64,000 nt of DNA from Corynebacterium sp. (lineage in GTDB: Bacteria > Actinomycetota > Actinomycetes > Mycobacteriales > Mycobacteriaceae): the NCBI RefSeq assembly GCF_030532325.1, contig NZ_JAUNLS010000002.1, forward strand, positions 71,342 to 135,341, given 5' to 3'. Position numbers and translations under genes: made by a program. The notes under the pieces were generated by a model. That model was given only the letters and a program-made list of their open reading frames with translations, ran no database searches and was not told the DNA's origin. How positions within the stretch are numbered: the first letter of the stretch is position 1; each line of letters starts with the position of its first letter. Positions 11,397 through 21,233 of this stretch are shown here, piece after piece.

Positions 11397-11804
11397 ATGT
11401 TCAACCCTTTCCGCCGCAACCGTTCCGCATCGCAGCTGCGTCCCCCGCGGGCACCAGGTGAGACCATCCGCGCTGAGGACGCCCGCGAGCTGGCGGACTG
11501 GGCCCGCGGCCGGGCCTACATCGAGGCCTTCGTGGAGCCGGAGACGGTGGTCAACGAGATGTCGGTGGTAGTCGTCGATGAAAACGGCGCCTTCATCCGC
11601 CGCCGCATCGGAGGGCCGAAGGGCATTGATGCCGTGGCCAAGCTTCTGCGCTGCGACGTCTATGACGTCGAGGAGACTGGCTATCCGCAGCGCATGCGCG
11701 AGCGTATCGAGCGTGAACGCATCCTGCGCAAGCGCGAGGAGCAACGCGAGCGCCGCCGACGCTTCGAAGAGCGCCAGCGCGGCGGCGAAGGCAGCGGCAG
11801 CTAG
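11397..11804 (+). CDS. Conserved hypothetical protein
   Basis: A 135-residue cytosolic protein. Residues 25-100 form a compact mixed domain (ARELADWARGRAYIEAFVEP ... SVVVVDENGAFIRRRIGG), and residues 98-130 are an extremely Arg/Glu-rich, probably helical tail. I do not recognise a characterised family. TAGGGT lies 8 nt before the ATG, suggesting a leaderless transcript. It diverges from aceF, and its stop codon overlaps that of the convergent hydrolase gene within the tetranucleotide CTAG (11801-11804). Confidence 0.75.
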   Translation: MFNPFRRNRSASQLRPPRAPGETIRAEDARELADWARGRAYIEAFVEPETVVNEMSVVVVDENGAFIRRRIGGPKGIDAVAKLLRCDVYDVEETGYPQRMRERIERERILRKREEQRERRRRFEERQRGGEGSGS

Positions 11805-12343
11805 ATAATCTCCGCCCCAGCCGCCGCGAGGGACTCCAAGGCGGCCTCGCCCCGGGTGTCGTCGACAGGCGAGCAGTACTCGCGCAGCACGCGCACACGC
11901 AAGCCCTCTTTGAGGGCGTCGCGCGCGGTGGCCAGCACGCAGTGATCGGTGGCGATGCCCACGATGTCCACCGCCTCGTGCCCATGTTCCCGCAGCCACT
12001 GCGCCAGCGGGATGCCCTCGGCCTCGCCCTCGAAGCCGGAGTAGGCCGCGGTGTAGGCGCCCTTGCGGAAGAAGGCGGCGATGGGGGCCTGGGCAAGCGC
12101 CGGGTGCATGGCCGCGCCTTCGGTCTCGGCGACGCAGTGCACCGGCCAGGTATCCACAAAGTCGGGGTTCTCCGAGAAGTGTCCCTCGGGCTCAATGTGC
12201 CAATCCTGGGTGGCAATCACGGTGTCGTAGTCGGGGACGAGGCCAGCGATCTTCTCCGCGACCTCGTCGCCGCGGGCAGTGGCCAGCGCCCCGCCCGGGC
12301 AGAAATCATTTTGGACATCGACAATAATCAGCGTGGGCTTCAT
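11801..12343 (-). CDS. pncA: Isochorismatase-family hydrolase, probable nicotinamidase
   Basis: Cysteine hydrolase of 180 residues. The catalytic triad is visible as Asp9 (IIVDVQNDFCPGG), Lys94 (FRKGAY) and Cys135 (GIATDHCV), and QDWH with downstream His residues fits the metal site of nicotinamidases (PncA), which convert nicotinamide to nicotinate for NAD salvage. Another amidase activity cannot be excluded. I use the ATG at 12343 (MKPTLIIVDVQ), because TAGACT lies 8 nt upstream. It diverges from the glutaminase gene across only 28 bases. Confidence 0.88.
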   Translation of the reverse strand: MKPTLIIVDVQNDFCPGGALATARGDEVAEKIAGLVPDYDTVIATQDWHIEPEGHFSENPDFVDTWPVHCVAETEGAAMHPALAQAPIAAFFRKGAYTAAYSGFEGEAEGIPLAQWLREHGHEAVDIVGIATDHCVLATARDALKEGLRVRVLREYCSPVDDTRGEAALESLAAAGAEII

Positions 12344-12351
12344 GAGGCAGA

Positions 12352-12361
12352 AGTCTATACC
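12352..12361. promoter_or_regulatory. Overlapping divergent -10 elements between pncA and glutaminase
   Basis: The ten bases AGTCTATACC carry TATACC on the plus strand (12356-12361, 10 nt before the glutaminase ATG) and TAGACT on the minus strand (12357-12352, 8 nt before the pncA ATG). Only 28 bases separate the two start codons, so both promoters must share this site. Confidence 0.55.
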
Positions 12362-12371
12362 CTTGGAGGGC

Positions 12372-13646
12372 ATGCAGACTCCGATTCCGTATTACCTAGG
12401 CAGAATTCTCGACTCCGTGCGCGATAACCGGGACGGGCAGGTGGCTGACTACATCCCGGAGCTAGCGGACGCCAACCCCGAGACCCTCGGCGTGGCGCTG
12501 TGCTCGGTGACCGGGCACCTGTACTGTGCCGGCGATGCCGAGACGCGGTTTAGCATCCAGTCCATCTCCAAGCCCTTCGTCTACGCGCTGGCCCTGCAGG
12601 AGCTGGGCCGGGAGGCCGTCAACGAGGTGGTGGGAATGGAGCCCAGCGGCCAAGCCTTCAACGAACTCTCACTGGGCAAGGACAACCGGCCGGTCAACCC
12701 AATGATCAACGCTGGGGCTATTGCCGTCAATCAGATCATCAACGGCGTGGATTCCACGGTGGAGGACCGCGTGGAGCGCATCCGCAGCTTCATGTCCCAG
12801 CTGGCAGGCCGCGAGCTGCTGATCGACGACTCCGTGTGCGACTCCGAGCTAGAAAACAGCGAGCGCAACCTCTCCATCGCCCACATGCTGCGCAGCTACG
12901 GAGTCATCCAAGACGAGGCTCACGACGCCGTGCTCTCCTACATCAAGCAGTGCTCGCTGTCCGTCGACGTGCGCGATCTGGCCATCATGTCCGCCACGCT
13001 GGCCAACGGTGGGCGCCAGCCGGTGACAGGGGAGAAAGTGCTCGACGCCGACGTGTGCCGCCTGACCCTGGCGGGCATGAGCTCCTGCGGCATGTACGAC
13101 GGCGCCGGCAAGTGGATGGCGGAGGTGGGTATCCCCGCGAAGTCCGGGGTTTCCGGCGGCCTGCTGGGCACCCTGCCGGGGCAGCTGGGCGTAGCCACCT
13201 TCTCCCCGCGGCTCAACGAGCAAGGCAACAGCGTGCGCGGGGTGGAGGCCTTCGAGCTCTTCTCCGAGGACATGGGCCTGCACCTGATGTCCACGGAGAA
13301 GCGCTTCGGCGTGTACCCGGTGCGCACGGTGGATGAGGACGAGGAGATCGCCATCATCCGCCTGCAGGGTCACATTAACTTCACCGCCGCCGAGGCCGTG
13401 CTCTACGAGCTGACGCAACGCCAGTTCTCCGGAAAGAAGCTCGCGCTGGACTTCTCCTTGGTCACCGGTCTACACAAGATGGGGCGCAAAATGCTCAAAG
13501 AAAGCCTCCGCCGCTTGCGCGACGAAGGCAATGAGGTGGCGCTGTTCGATGAGAAGGGAATCGTCACCGACCGCGCGATGTCCGACGGCACCATGGTGCC
13601 GCTGGCGGACCGGGAAGACTACGTCATCACCGATCCGCAGGAGTAG
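12372..13646 (+). CDS. glsA: Glutaminase with C-terminal STAS domain
   Basis: Serine-dependent beta-lactamase-fold glutaminase, which hydrolyses glutamine to glutamate and ammonia. The catalytic SxxK is Ser64-Ile-Ser-Lys67 (FSIQSISKPF), followed by NPMINAGAI and a GVSGGLLG loop typical of the family. The glutaminase domain spans about residues 1-310. Residues about 330-424 form a STAS-like domain (IIRLQGHINFTAAEAVLYEL ... LALDFS), a fusion known in some bacterial glutaminases and probably regulatory. I use the ATG at 12372; GGAGGG sits unusually close (1-2 nt), so initiation may not rely on it. Confidence 0.93.
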   Translation: MQTPIPYYLGRILDSVRDNRDGQVADYIPELADANPETLGVALCSVTGHLYCAGDAETRFSIQSISKPFVYALALQELGREAVNEVVGMEPSGQAFNELSLGKDNRPVNPMINAGAIAVNQIINGVDSTVEDRVERIRSFMSQLAGRELLIDDSVCDSELENSERNLSIAHMLRSYGVIQDEAHDAVLSYIKQCSLSVDVRDLAIMSATLANGGRQPVTGEKVLDADVCRLTLAGMSSCGMYDGAGKWMAEVGIPAKSGVSGGLLGTLPGQLGVATFSPRLNEQGNSVRGVEAFELFSEDMGLHLMSTEKRFGVYPVRTVDEDEEIAIIRLQGHINFTAAEAVLYELTQRQFSGKKLALDFSLVTGLHKMGRKMLKESLRRLRDEGNEVALFDEKGIVTDRAMSDGTMVPLADREDYVITDPQE

Positions 13647-13658
13647 GAACGTGGCTAC

Positions 13659-15158
13659 TTAGGCCTCAGCGATCTCCTGGAGGGCGGCGACCACCGTGCG
13701 CACCGGAACGCCGGTGGCGCGCTTGGAGGTGTAGCCGCGGGGAGCGCCGCCGTTCCAGGACGGGCCGGCGACGTCGATGTGAGCCCACTCGATGCCCTCG
13801 CCCACGAACTTCTGCAGGTAGGTGCCGGCGAACTCCATGCCGCCCTCGCGCTTGGCGTTGATGTTGCGGATGTCGGCGGCCTGGGACTTGACCTCCTCAT
13901 CGTGCTCCTCGAGCAGCGGCATGGCCCAGGCGTTCTCGCCCACCTCGCGGCCGATCTCAGCGATGCGGTCACGCAGCTCGTCGGAGCCCATGACGCCCGC
14001 GGTGCGCGCGCCCAGGGCGACGATCTGCGCGCCGGTGAGGGTGGCGGTCTCCAGCAGGAAGTCGGGCTTGTCCTCGCTGGCGCGCGCGATGGCGTCGGCA
14101 AGCACGAGGCGTCCCTCGGCGTCGGTGTTGAGCACCTCGCTGGTCAGGCCGCCGTAGTGGGTGATGACATCGCCCGGGCGGGTGGCGGCGCCATCCGGCA
14201 TGTTCTCCGCCAGCGGCAGGGTGGCCACCACCTTGACCGGCAGCTCCAGCTTGGCGGCCGCGATGATGGCCGCGGCCATGGCGGCGGAGCCACCCATGTC
14301 AGAAATCATGTCCCACATGCCGTTGCCCGGCTTGAGGGAGATGCCGCCGGTATCGAAGGTGATGCCCTTGCCCACCAGGGCCACGGACTTCGTGGCCTTC
14401 TTCGGCGCCCAGGTCAGGCGCACCAGGCGCGGCGGGCGCTGGGAGCCCTTGCCCACGGCCAGGATGCCGCCGAAGCCCTGGGCAGCCAGCTCCTTCTCAT
14501 CGAGGATCTCCACCTTGAGGCCGGCCTCCTTGGCCTGCGCGGAGAGGAACTCGGCGTAGCTTGCCGGGTAGAGCTCGTTGGAGGGAACGTTGACCAGATC
14601 GCGGGCCAGCACCACGGACTCCGCGGTGATGCGGGCGGCCTCGAACTCCTGGGCGGCGGACTTGCCGGCGACGAAGACGAAGGAGGCCGGGGCCTCGGAC
14701 TTGGCCGCCTCGGAGGAGCGGATGCCGCGGTAGGTGTAGCCGCCCAGGATGACGCCCTCGACGGCGGCGCTCATGCCGAAGTCACCCAGCGTGGTGGCCA
14801 CGGTGCCCACGCCAGCCAGGGAGCGGGCCGCGCTGCCGGCAGCGCGGCGCAGGGCCTCGGAATCCAGCGACTCGGCCTCGCCCAGGCCCACGGCGATGAC
14901 CAGGGAAGCCTTGGAGTCCTGAGGAGCCGGCACGCGGGTGATTTCGCCCGCGCGGCCGGTGGCGCCGACGGCGCTAAGTGCCTCGTAGGTGGCGCGCACC
15001 GCTGCGGAATCGAGCAGGTCGGTGCCGGGCAGCTCGAGGCCGTCCTCGCCGGCGAAAGCGGGGATGAGGATGGCGTCAGCCTTCTTCGGGGCCTTCTTGG
15101 ATAGCTCAACGGACGGGACAGCGCCGCGGGCGGGCAGATCAAACGTGGAAGAAGCCAC
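13659..15158 (-). CDS. pepA: Leucyl aminopeptidase (M17)
   Basis: Cytosolic di-metal exopeptidase of 499 residues. The M17 signature NTDAEGRLVLADAI and the metal/active-site stretch KGITFDTGGISLKPG are intact, and the N-terminal macro-like domain is poorly conserved as expected. The start is the GTG at 15158, with AAGGAGG five bases upstream. It is divergent from ilvE and convergent with the glutaminase gene. A TAGAGT hexamer near 15204 on the minus strand is a candidate -10. Confidence 0.96.
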   Translation of the reverse strand: MASSTFDLPARGAVPSVELSKKAPKKADAILIPAFAGEDGLELPGTDLLDSAAVRATYEALSAVGATGRAGEITRVPAPQDSKASLVIAVGLGEAESLDSEALRRAAGSAARSLAGVGTVATTLGDFGMSAAVEGVILGGYTYRGIRSSEAAKSEAPASFVFVAGKSAAQEFEAARITAESVVLARDLVNVPSNELYPASYAEFLSAQAKEAGLKVEILDEKELAAQGFGGILAVGKGSQRPPRLVRLTWAPKKATKSVALVGKGITFDTGGISLKPGNGMWDMISDMGGSAAMAAAIIAAAKLELPVKVVATLPLAENMPDGAATRPGDVITHYGGLTSEVLNTDAEGRLVLADAIARASEDKPDFLLETATLTGAQIVALGARTAGVMGSDELRDRIAEIGREVGENAWAMPLLEEHDEEVKSQAADIRNINAKREGGMEFAGTYLQKFVGEGIEWAHIDVAGPSWNGGAPRGYTSKRATGVPVRTVVAALQEIAEA

Positions 15159-15269
15159 GAGTCCTCCTTGAAAATCACAGTCGATTAAGGTTCTACGCCA
15201 AATACTCTACCTGTAATTTGGATCTCGAATTTGGCTGCTAAGGCAAAAACCAAGGGGTAGCCTGTGGGC

Positions 15270-16367
<1,098 letters not shown>

Positions 16368-16389
16368 CGCCGAGAACTAGGGGGGGGAG

Positions 16390-17418
16390 TTAGGCCTTGG
16401 GGGAGGCGGAGGCCTCGTCGCCTTCGGGGCTTTGCCCTGCGCGGGTCTGGACGGCGAATTCCTCGCCGGCCAGCTCCACAGCGGTCTCGATGAGCGGCAT
16501 GGCCATCAAAGCACCGAGGGATTGGCCGGCGCGCATATCCAGGCTGAGCAGCGGCTCGAGTTCCAGCTCCTTGAGCGCGAGCACGTGCGCGGGCTCCGTG
16601 GTCACGCTGGTGGCTAGCAGCCAGCCCTTCACGCCGGGGGCGATGCGCTCGGCGATGACCGCGGCGGTGGCGGTGAGGGGGCCGTCGACAAGCATCGGGG
16701 TGCGGCGCAGCGCAGCCTGGTAGATGAAGCCCACCAGGGCGGCCACGCTGGGGGAGCCAGCGGACTGGACAACCTCGAGGCCCTCCAGGTTGCGGGTGCG
16801 GAACATGGCATCGCGAATGACGGTGACCTTGGTCTTCCACATCTCATCGGTCACCCCGGAGCCCGGGCCCACGATGGCCACCGGCTCGGTAAAACTGAGG
16901 CGCCCGATGATGGTGGCGGCCACGGTGCTGCCGCCCACGCCCAGCTCGGTGGGGATGAGGAGATCCGCGCCGGCGTCGATCTCGCGGTCGGCGGCGGCCT
17001 GGCCCACGGCGAAGGCCTCCTCGAAAAGCTCCGTGCTCATGGCCTCCTCGACGTCAATGGGGGCCGAGGGCGGGCACTGCACCAGCTCGATGCCCACGCC
17101 CGCGCGGCGGGCGGCGGTGTGCAGAGGGCCGGCGCCGGAATGCAGCTCGGCGATTTGTTCCTCGTCGGACTCCGGGGCAAAGGCGGACAGGCCCACGCCC
17201 TCCACCTCGCGGCTGGCGATGCCATGACGGCCGGCAAAGATGACCAAGCGCGCGCGGTCAATCCGACCGGCGGGGGCCGTTCCCTGGCAGGCGCCGAGCC
17301 ACGCGGCTACCGAGTTCAGGCGCCCAAAGGACGCGCCGCGCACCGAGGTGGCCAGCGCTGTGGCAATGGCGCTGCGGGCCTGGAAGTCAGGTTGCGGGAC
17401 GGCAGTAATCTCTGGCAT
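16390..17418 (-). CDS. cobT: CobT-like nicotinate-nucleotide-DMB phosphoribosyltransferase, atypical
   Basis: A 342-residue protein of the CobT family, which activates dimethylbenzimidazole for the lower loop of cobalamin. FAGRHGIA and PPSAPIDVEEA match family motifs. The position of the proposed catalytic base (Glu317 of the Salmonella enzyme, in RLGEGTG) reads RAGQSLG, with Gln299 in place of Glu; the usual EMGIGNTT loop reads ELGVGGST. No cobU or cobS lies beside it here. It may be a degenerate or repurposed homologue. The start ATG is at 17418; 27 bases separate it from the DUF3043 stop downstream on the plus-strand map. Confidence 0.85.
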   Translation of the reverse strand: MPEITAVPQPDFQARSAIATALATSVRGASFGRLNSVAAWLGACQGTAPAGRIDRARLVIFAGRHGIASREVEGVGLSAFAPESDEEQIAELHSGAGPLHTAARRAGVGIELVQCPPSAPIDVEEAMSTELFEEAFAVGQAAADREIDAGADLLIPTELGVGGSTVAATIIGRLSFTEPVAIVGPGSGVTDEMWKTKVTVIRDAMFRTRNLEGLEVVQSAGSPSVAALVGFIYQAALRRTPMLVDGPLTATAAVIAERIAPGVKGWLLATSVTTEPAHVLALKELELEPLLSLDMRAGQSLGALMAMPLIETAVELAGEEFAVQTRAGQSPEGDEASASPKA

Positions 17419-17444
17419 TGCGAGCTCTCCAAAAGCCGTGGAAA

Positions 17445-18137
17445 CTAGACGTTGGCGCCGCGCTCAACCTGCGGGCGGGGAGTGCGCCACTTACGCGGCT
17501 GGCTGGCGCGCGAGTAGGCGTAGAAGCCCAAGCCGAAGCCGGCCTCGGTGGTGCCGGGGAACTTGATGCGCACCGCGTTGTTGCAGCGGCGGGCCAGCAT
17601 GACGCCCTCGACGGCGAAGACCAGGATGACTGCCATCGACGCGATGGAGATGATGTTGGACAGGTTCGGGTTTGCGGTGCCGAAGAACATGAGGATCAGC
17701 AGCACGATGGCAAAGGGCATGACCCACTCGTTGAGGAAGCGGCGGGAATCCACCCAGTTGCGCACGTAGCGGCGCACCTCGCCGCGGTCGCGGGCGAGCA
17801 GGTAGCGCTCGTCGCCGGCGGCCATGCGCTCCTGCATGACCTTGTTGCGCTCGCGGGACTCCTCGCGCTCCTTGCGCTTGAATTCCTTCCACTCCTCCTT
17901 GGACATGGACTTCTTCAGCTCCTTGCGGTGCTGGTAGCGCTGGGCATCGGACATGCCGTTGGGATCGCGCTTGACGCCGCGGGCGATCTCCTGCGCATCG
18001 CGCTTGGGAGTGGGGCGACCCTTGGGCGGCGTGTACCCCTTGGGGTATTTCTTCTCAGGGGTGGAAGACTTCGGCGCGGGCGTGGGGGCCTGCTGCTCGG
18101 AGGGGTTCTGTTCATCTTTTTGCCACGGAAGTTTCAC
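17445..18137 (-). CDS. DUF3043 family membrane protein
   Basis: A 230-residue protein. The first 110 residues are hydrophilic, Lys/Pro-rich and probably disordered, followed by a basic amphipathic region and two membrane segments near residues 142-185 (WVMPFAIVLLILMFF and SIASMAVILVFAVEGVML). The function of the DUF3043 family is not known. The start is the GTG at 18137 (MKLPWQKDEQN): TAGTCT lies 7 nt upstream, so the mRNA is probably leaderless. A much longer upstream frame to 18338 runs across the erpA promoter and is rejected. Divergent from erpA. Confidence 0.85.
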   Translation of the reverse strand: MKLPWQKDEQNPSEQQAPTPAPKSSTPEKKYPKGYTPPKGRPTPKRDAQEIARGVKRDPNGMSDAQRYQHRKELKKSMSKEEWKEFKRKEREESRERNKVMQERMAAGDERYLLARDRGEVRRYVRNWVDSRRFLNEWVMPFAIVLLILMFFGTANPNLSNIISIASMAVILVFAVEGVMLARRCNNAVRIKFPGTTEAGFGLGFYAYSRASQPRKWRTPRPQVERGANV

Positions 18138-18316
18138 GCAGTTCAGACTACAAGGTGAGGGGCCTGAGGTGGGAATAGGCCCCGGGCTCAGCGCGTTGCA
18201 CAGCACGTAGACCACGGGCCCTGAACCATCCTTGCCGCGTGTTGCCGCCTTTAATCTTGGCGGAGGGCGGGGTAGGGTAGTGCCCAGAATTTCCGTAGAA
18301 AATGTGAGGAGAAACC

Positions 18317-18661
18317 ATGACCGCTCCGGCATCCGCAACCGGTGTCATCTTGACTGAGGCCGCTGCTGCGAAGGCAAAGGCCCTGCTTGATCAGGAAGGC
18401 CGCGATGACCTCTCCCTGCGCATCGCCGTTCAGCCCGGCGGCTGCGCTGGCCTGCGCTACCAGCTTTACTTCGATGACCGCACCCTTGATGGTGACAAGG
18501 TGGACACCATCGGCGGCGTGAACCTGGTGGTGGACAAGATGTCCGTGCCTTACCTCACCGGCGCCAAGATCGACTTCTCTGACACCATTGAGGCTCAGGG
18601 TTTCACCATCGATAACCCGAATGCCGGTGGCTCCTGCGCCTGTGGTGATTCCTTCAACTAA
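18317..18661 (+). CDS. erpA: Iron-sulfur cluster insertion protein ErpA (A-type carrier)
   Basis: HesB/IscA-type carrier of 114 residues that delivers Fe-S clusters to apoproteins. The three conserved cysteines are Cys43 (GGCAGLRY) and Cys107/Cys109 (SCACGDS). GAGGAG precedes the ATG by 5-6 bases, and TAGGGT upstream (about 18273) is a possible -10. Its likely clients in this window include LipA and the Rieske protein QcrA (inference). Confidence 0.96.
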   Translation: MTAPASATGVILTEAAAAKAKALLDQEGRDDLSLRIAVQPGGCAGLRYQLYFDDRTLDGDKVDTIGGVNLVVDKMSVPYLTGAKIDFSDTIEAQGFTIDNPNAGGSCACGDSFN

Positions 18662-18711
18662 AACCCTGTAGCGCGCGCCTGGGCTCTGCGCGCTTGTGGT
18701 GATTGAAAGGG

Positions 18712-18759
18712 CAAGGCCTCCTTCCTCGCTGTGTGGGCGGGGAAGGAGGCCTTGTTTTA
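18712..18759 (+). terminator. Rho-independent terminator of erpA
   Basis: Perfect 14-bp stem (18712-18725 with 18741-18754) followed by TTTTA. It lies between erpA and the convergent ltsA and could serve both. Confidence 0.88.
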
Positions 18760-18807
18760 GTTGCGTATTTGCCTCCGACTGGCTGTCCGACCGGAGGCGC
18801 GTGGGGC

Positions 18808-20730
18808 CTAAAGCTTGACGGGGTAGTCGCGCTGCTCGATCTTGGGATCGATGCGGCCCTCCACGAAGATGCCGTGCCAGATCATGAAGGAGAGCACGGT
18901 CCACAGGCGGCGGGAGTGATCACTGATGCCGTCGCGGTGCTCCTTGAGCATCTCCAGGACTTCCTTCTTGTTGAAGATGTCCTCAGTGTGGGAGTCGTTG
19001 ATCTGATCCTGCGCCCAGCCAAAGAGCTCGTCGCCAGCCAGCCAGTGGCGCATGGGCACCGGGAAGCCGAGCTTCTTGCGGTGCAGCACGTGCGGCGGAA
19101 CGATCTGCTCCATGGCCTTGCGCAGGGCGTACTTGGTGGTGCCGTGGGCGATCTTGAGATCGTGCGGGATGGTCTCAGCCACCTTGAACACTTCCTTATC
19201 CAGGAAGGGCACGCGCAGCTCGAGGGAGTTGGCCATGTTCATCTTGTCGGCCTTGACCAGGATGTCACCGCGCATCCAGGTGAAGAGATCCAGGTGCTGC
19301 ATGCGGGCCACGGGGTCGAAGCCCTCGGACTGTGCGTAGATGGGGGCGGTGACCTCACGGTGGTCCCACTCCCGCTTGGCCCACGGGATGACGCGCTGCA
19401 TCTGCTCGAAGTTGAAGGAGCGGGCGTTGCCGTAGTAGCGCTCCTCCATGCTCATCGAGCCGCGGTTGAGCAGGGACTTGCCCTTCATGCCCTCCGGCAG
19501 GATGGTGGAAAGGCGGCCCAGCCCGCGGCGCAGGGGAGAGGGGATCTTCTCAAAGGGTGCTAGGGACAGCGGCTCCTTATAAATGGTGTAACCGCCGAAG
19601 AGCTCGTCGGCGCCCTCGCCGGAGAGCACCACCTTGACGTGCTTGCGAGCTTCTTGGGCCACGAAGTAGAGCGGTACCAGCGAGGGATCCGCCACCGGGT
19701 TGTCCAGGTACCACATGATCTTCGGCACGGCCTCGGCGTACTCCTCCGGCGAGACGATTTTGACGATGTGTTCCACGCCGATGGCTTCCGCGGACTCCGC
19801 GGCAACGTCGACCTCCGAGTAGCCCTCTCGCTCGAAGCCAGTGGTGAAGGTGAGCAGGTTGGGGTTGTGGCGCTTGGCCAAGGCCGCGATGGCGGTGGAG
19901 TCGATACCGCCGGAGAGGAAGGAACCCACGGTGACGTCGGCGCGCATGTGCTTCTCCACGGAATCCTCCAGGGCGCGGGCGATGCGGTCGAAGAGCTCCT
20001 GCTCCTGGCCAGCCGGCACCTGCTTGACGGGGAAGCGCGGGGAGAAGTAGCGCTTGTTCATCACGTCCTCGCCCGGGCGCAGCGTCACGGTAGAGCCGGA
20101 TTCCACGCGGCGGATGTTGGCGTGCAGGGATTCCGGCTCCGGCACGTACTGGAGGTCGATGTAGTGCTCGATGGCGCGCTTATCAAGGCTGAGGTCTAGA
20201 CCCAGTGGCTCCGCCATCTCCAGGATGCACTTCATCTCGGAGGCGAAGATGGTGCCGGACTCGGTGGTGGCGTAGTACAGCGGCTTGATGCCAAACTGGT
20301 CGCGGGCGGCAAACGTGGTCTTGGTTTCGGTGTCCCAGATGACAAATCCGAACATTCCGCGCAGGTGGTGCACCACATCCTCACCCCAATGGTGGTAGCC
20401 CACGACGATGGGTTCGCCGTCGCCCTCAGTATTAAAGGAATAGCCTGACTCCTGCAGTTCCTTGCGCAGTTCCACGTAGTTGTAGATCTCGCCGTTGAAG
20501 GTTAGGGCGTAGCGTTCGGGGTTGTCCTGCGGGCCCCAGCGTAGCGGCTGATGGGAGTGTTCCAAATCGATAATGGAAAGGCGGTTGAAGCCAAACGCGG
20601 CGTCCTCGTCATGCCACGTTCCGGCGGCATCCGGGCCGCGGTGACGCATGCACTGCAACGAGGCCTCGAGGGCCTCGATGTACTCGGCGGCGTTGTGGTT
20701 GGCGGTTAGTAGTCCGCAAAGTCCACACAT
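18808..20730 (-). CDS. ltsA: Glutamine-dependent amidotransferase LtsA (AsnB-like)
   Basis: Asparagine synthase-type enzyme of 640 residues. Cys2 is the glutaminase nucleophile (MCGLCGLL); residues 1-210 form the Ntn domain and about 240-620 the ATP-pyrophosphatase domain with the SGGIDSTAIA loop and VLSGEGADELFGGY. In C. glutamicum the homologue LtsA amidates meso-diaminopimelate in peptidoglycan and its loss causes lysozyme sensitivity (established for that species). The start ATG at 20730 has AAGGAG about 10 bases upstream. Divergent from ctaC across 503 bases. Confidence 0.96.
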   Translation of the reverse strand: MCGLCGLLTANHNAAEYIEALEASLQCMRHRGPDAAGTWHDEDAAFGFNRLSIIDLEHSHQPLRWGPQDNPERYALTFNGEIYNYVELRKELQESGYSFNTEGDGEPIVVGYHHWGEDVVHHLRGMFGFVIWDTETKTTFAARDQFGIKPLYYATTESGTIFASEMKCILEMAEPLGLDLSLDKRAIEHYIDLQYVPEPESLHANIRRVESGSTVTLRPGEDVMNKRYFSPRFPVKQVPAGQEQELFDRIARALEDSVEKHMRADVTVGSFLSGGIDSTAIAALAKRHNPNLLTFTTGFEREGYSEVDVAAESAEAIGVEHIVKIVSPEEYAEAVPKIMWYLDNPVADPSLVPLYFVAQEARKHVKVVLSGEGADELFGGYTIYKEPLSLAPFEKIPSPLRRGLGRLSTILPEGMKGKSLLNRGSMSMEERYYGNARSFNFEQMQRVIPWAKREWDHREVTAPIYAQSEGFDPVARMQHLDLFTWMRGDILVKADKMNMANSLELRVPFLDKEVFKVAETIPHDLKIAHGTTKYALRKAMEQIVPPHVLHRKKLGFPVPMRHWLAGDELFGWAQDQINDSHTEDIFNKKEVLEMLKEHRDGISDHSRRLWTVLSFMIWHGIFVEGRIDPKIEQRDYPVKL

Positions 20731-21233
20731 GAGGTGTTTGCTCCTTGTGAAAGTTTAGGGTTCTTTAGGCTAAGGGCGGCCTCAGTCCTACTGCGTGACA
20801 CTTTACGGGGAGCGGACCCGGATGATCGAACCCCGCGCCGTGGTTCTTGCACGCCATGCTTGACGACGCCCCTCTGGTCCGGCGCCTCACAGCCTCGCTC
20901 GCGCCGGTGGCGGGGCGGGGGAATGGCGAGCTGAAAATTCCCTGGATGAAGCCACCTGAAAGCTTCCCCGTAAGGGTGCGAACTTTCGGATGATGCCGAA
21001 GCCCTCGGCCTGTGAATTGGGTCATAGCAAAGTGGGGGTGGGGAAGAAGGAGGTTGTGACCTTATGCAGGTGGGCAGGTAACATCCCATGCGTTCAGTGC
21101 TTACTGGGTTGGGATTGGCCAATCAGGCACCTGCAAAAAGGTCTGAAATTCAAGGTCGATCCACTATCCTGATTGGGTGGGAATGCTCTGTGAGTATTCG
21201 AGAAGTTAGTGTGGACAGAAAGGCAGAACACAC
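20731..21233. other. 503-bp ltsA-ctaC intergenic region
   Basis: Contains the divergent promoters of ltsA (TAAACT near 20751, minus strand) and ctaC (TATCCT near 21165, plus strand). A long-range inverted repeat, 20803-20813 against 20962-20973 (TTACGGGGAGC with GCTTCCCCGTAA), brackets a GC-rich centre and could fold into a large hairpin. Short ORFs here show no family resemblance. Confidence 0.5.
21011..21026. promoter_or_regulatory. GlxR-like (CRP family) binding site between ltsA and ctaC
   Basis: TGTGAATTGGGTCATA matches the corynebacterial cAMP-receptor consensus TGTGA-N6-TCACA at 9 of 10 positions. GlxR control of cytochrome genes is known in C. glutamicum; binding here is inference. 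Confidence 0.5.

Noticed and set aside
20734..21172. Several 60-90 residue ORFs between ltsA and ctaC
   Set aside because: No ribosome-binding sites, no recognisable domains, and they overlap the promoters of both flanking genes.
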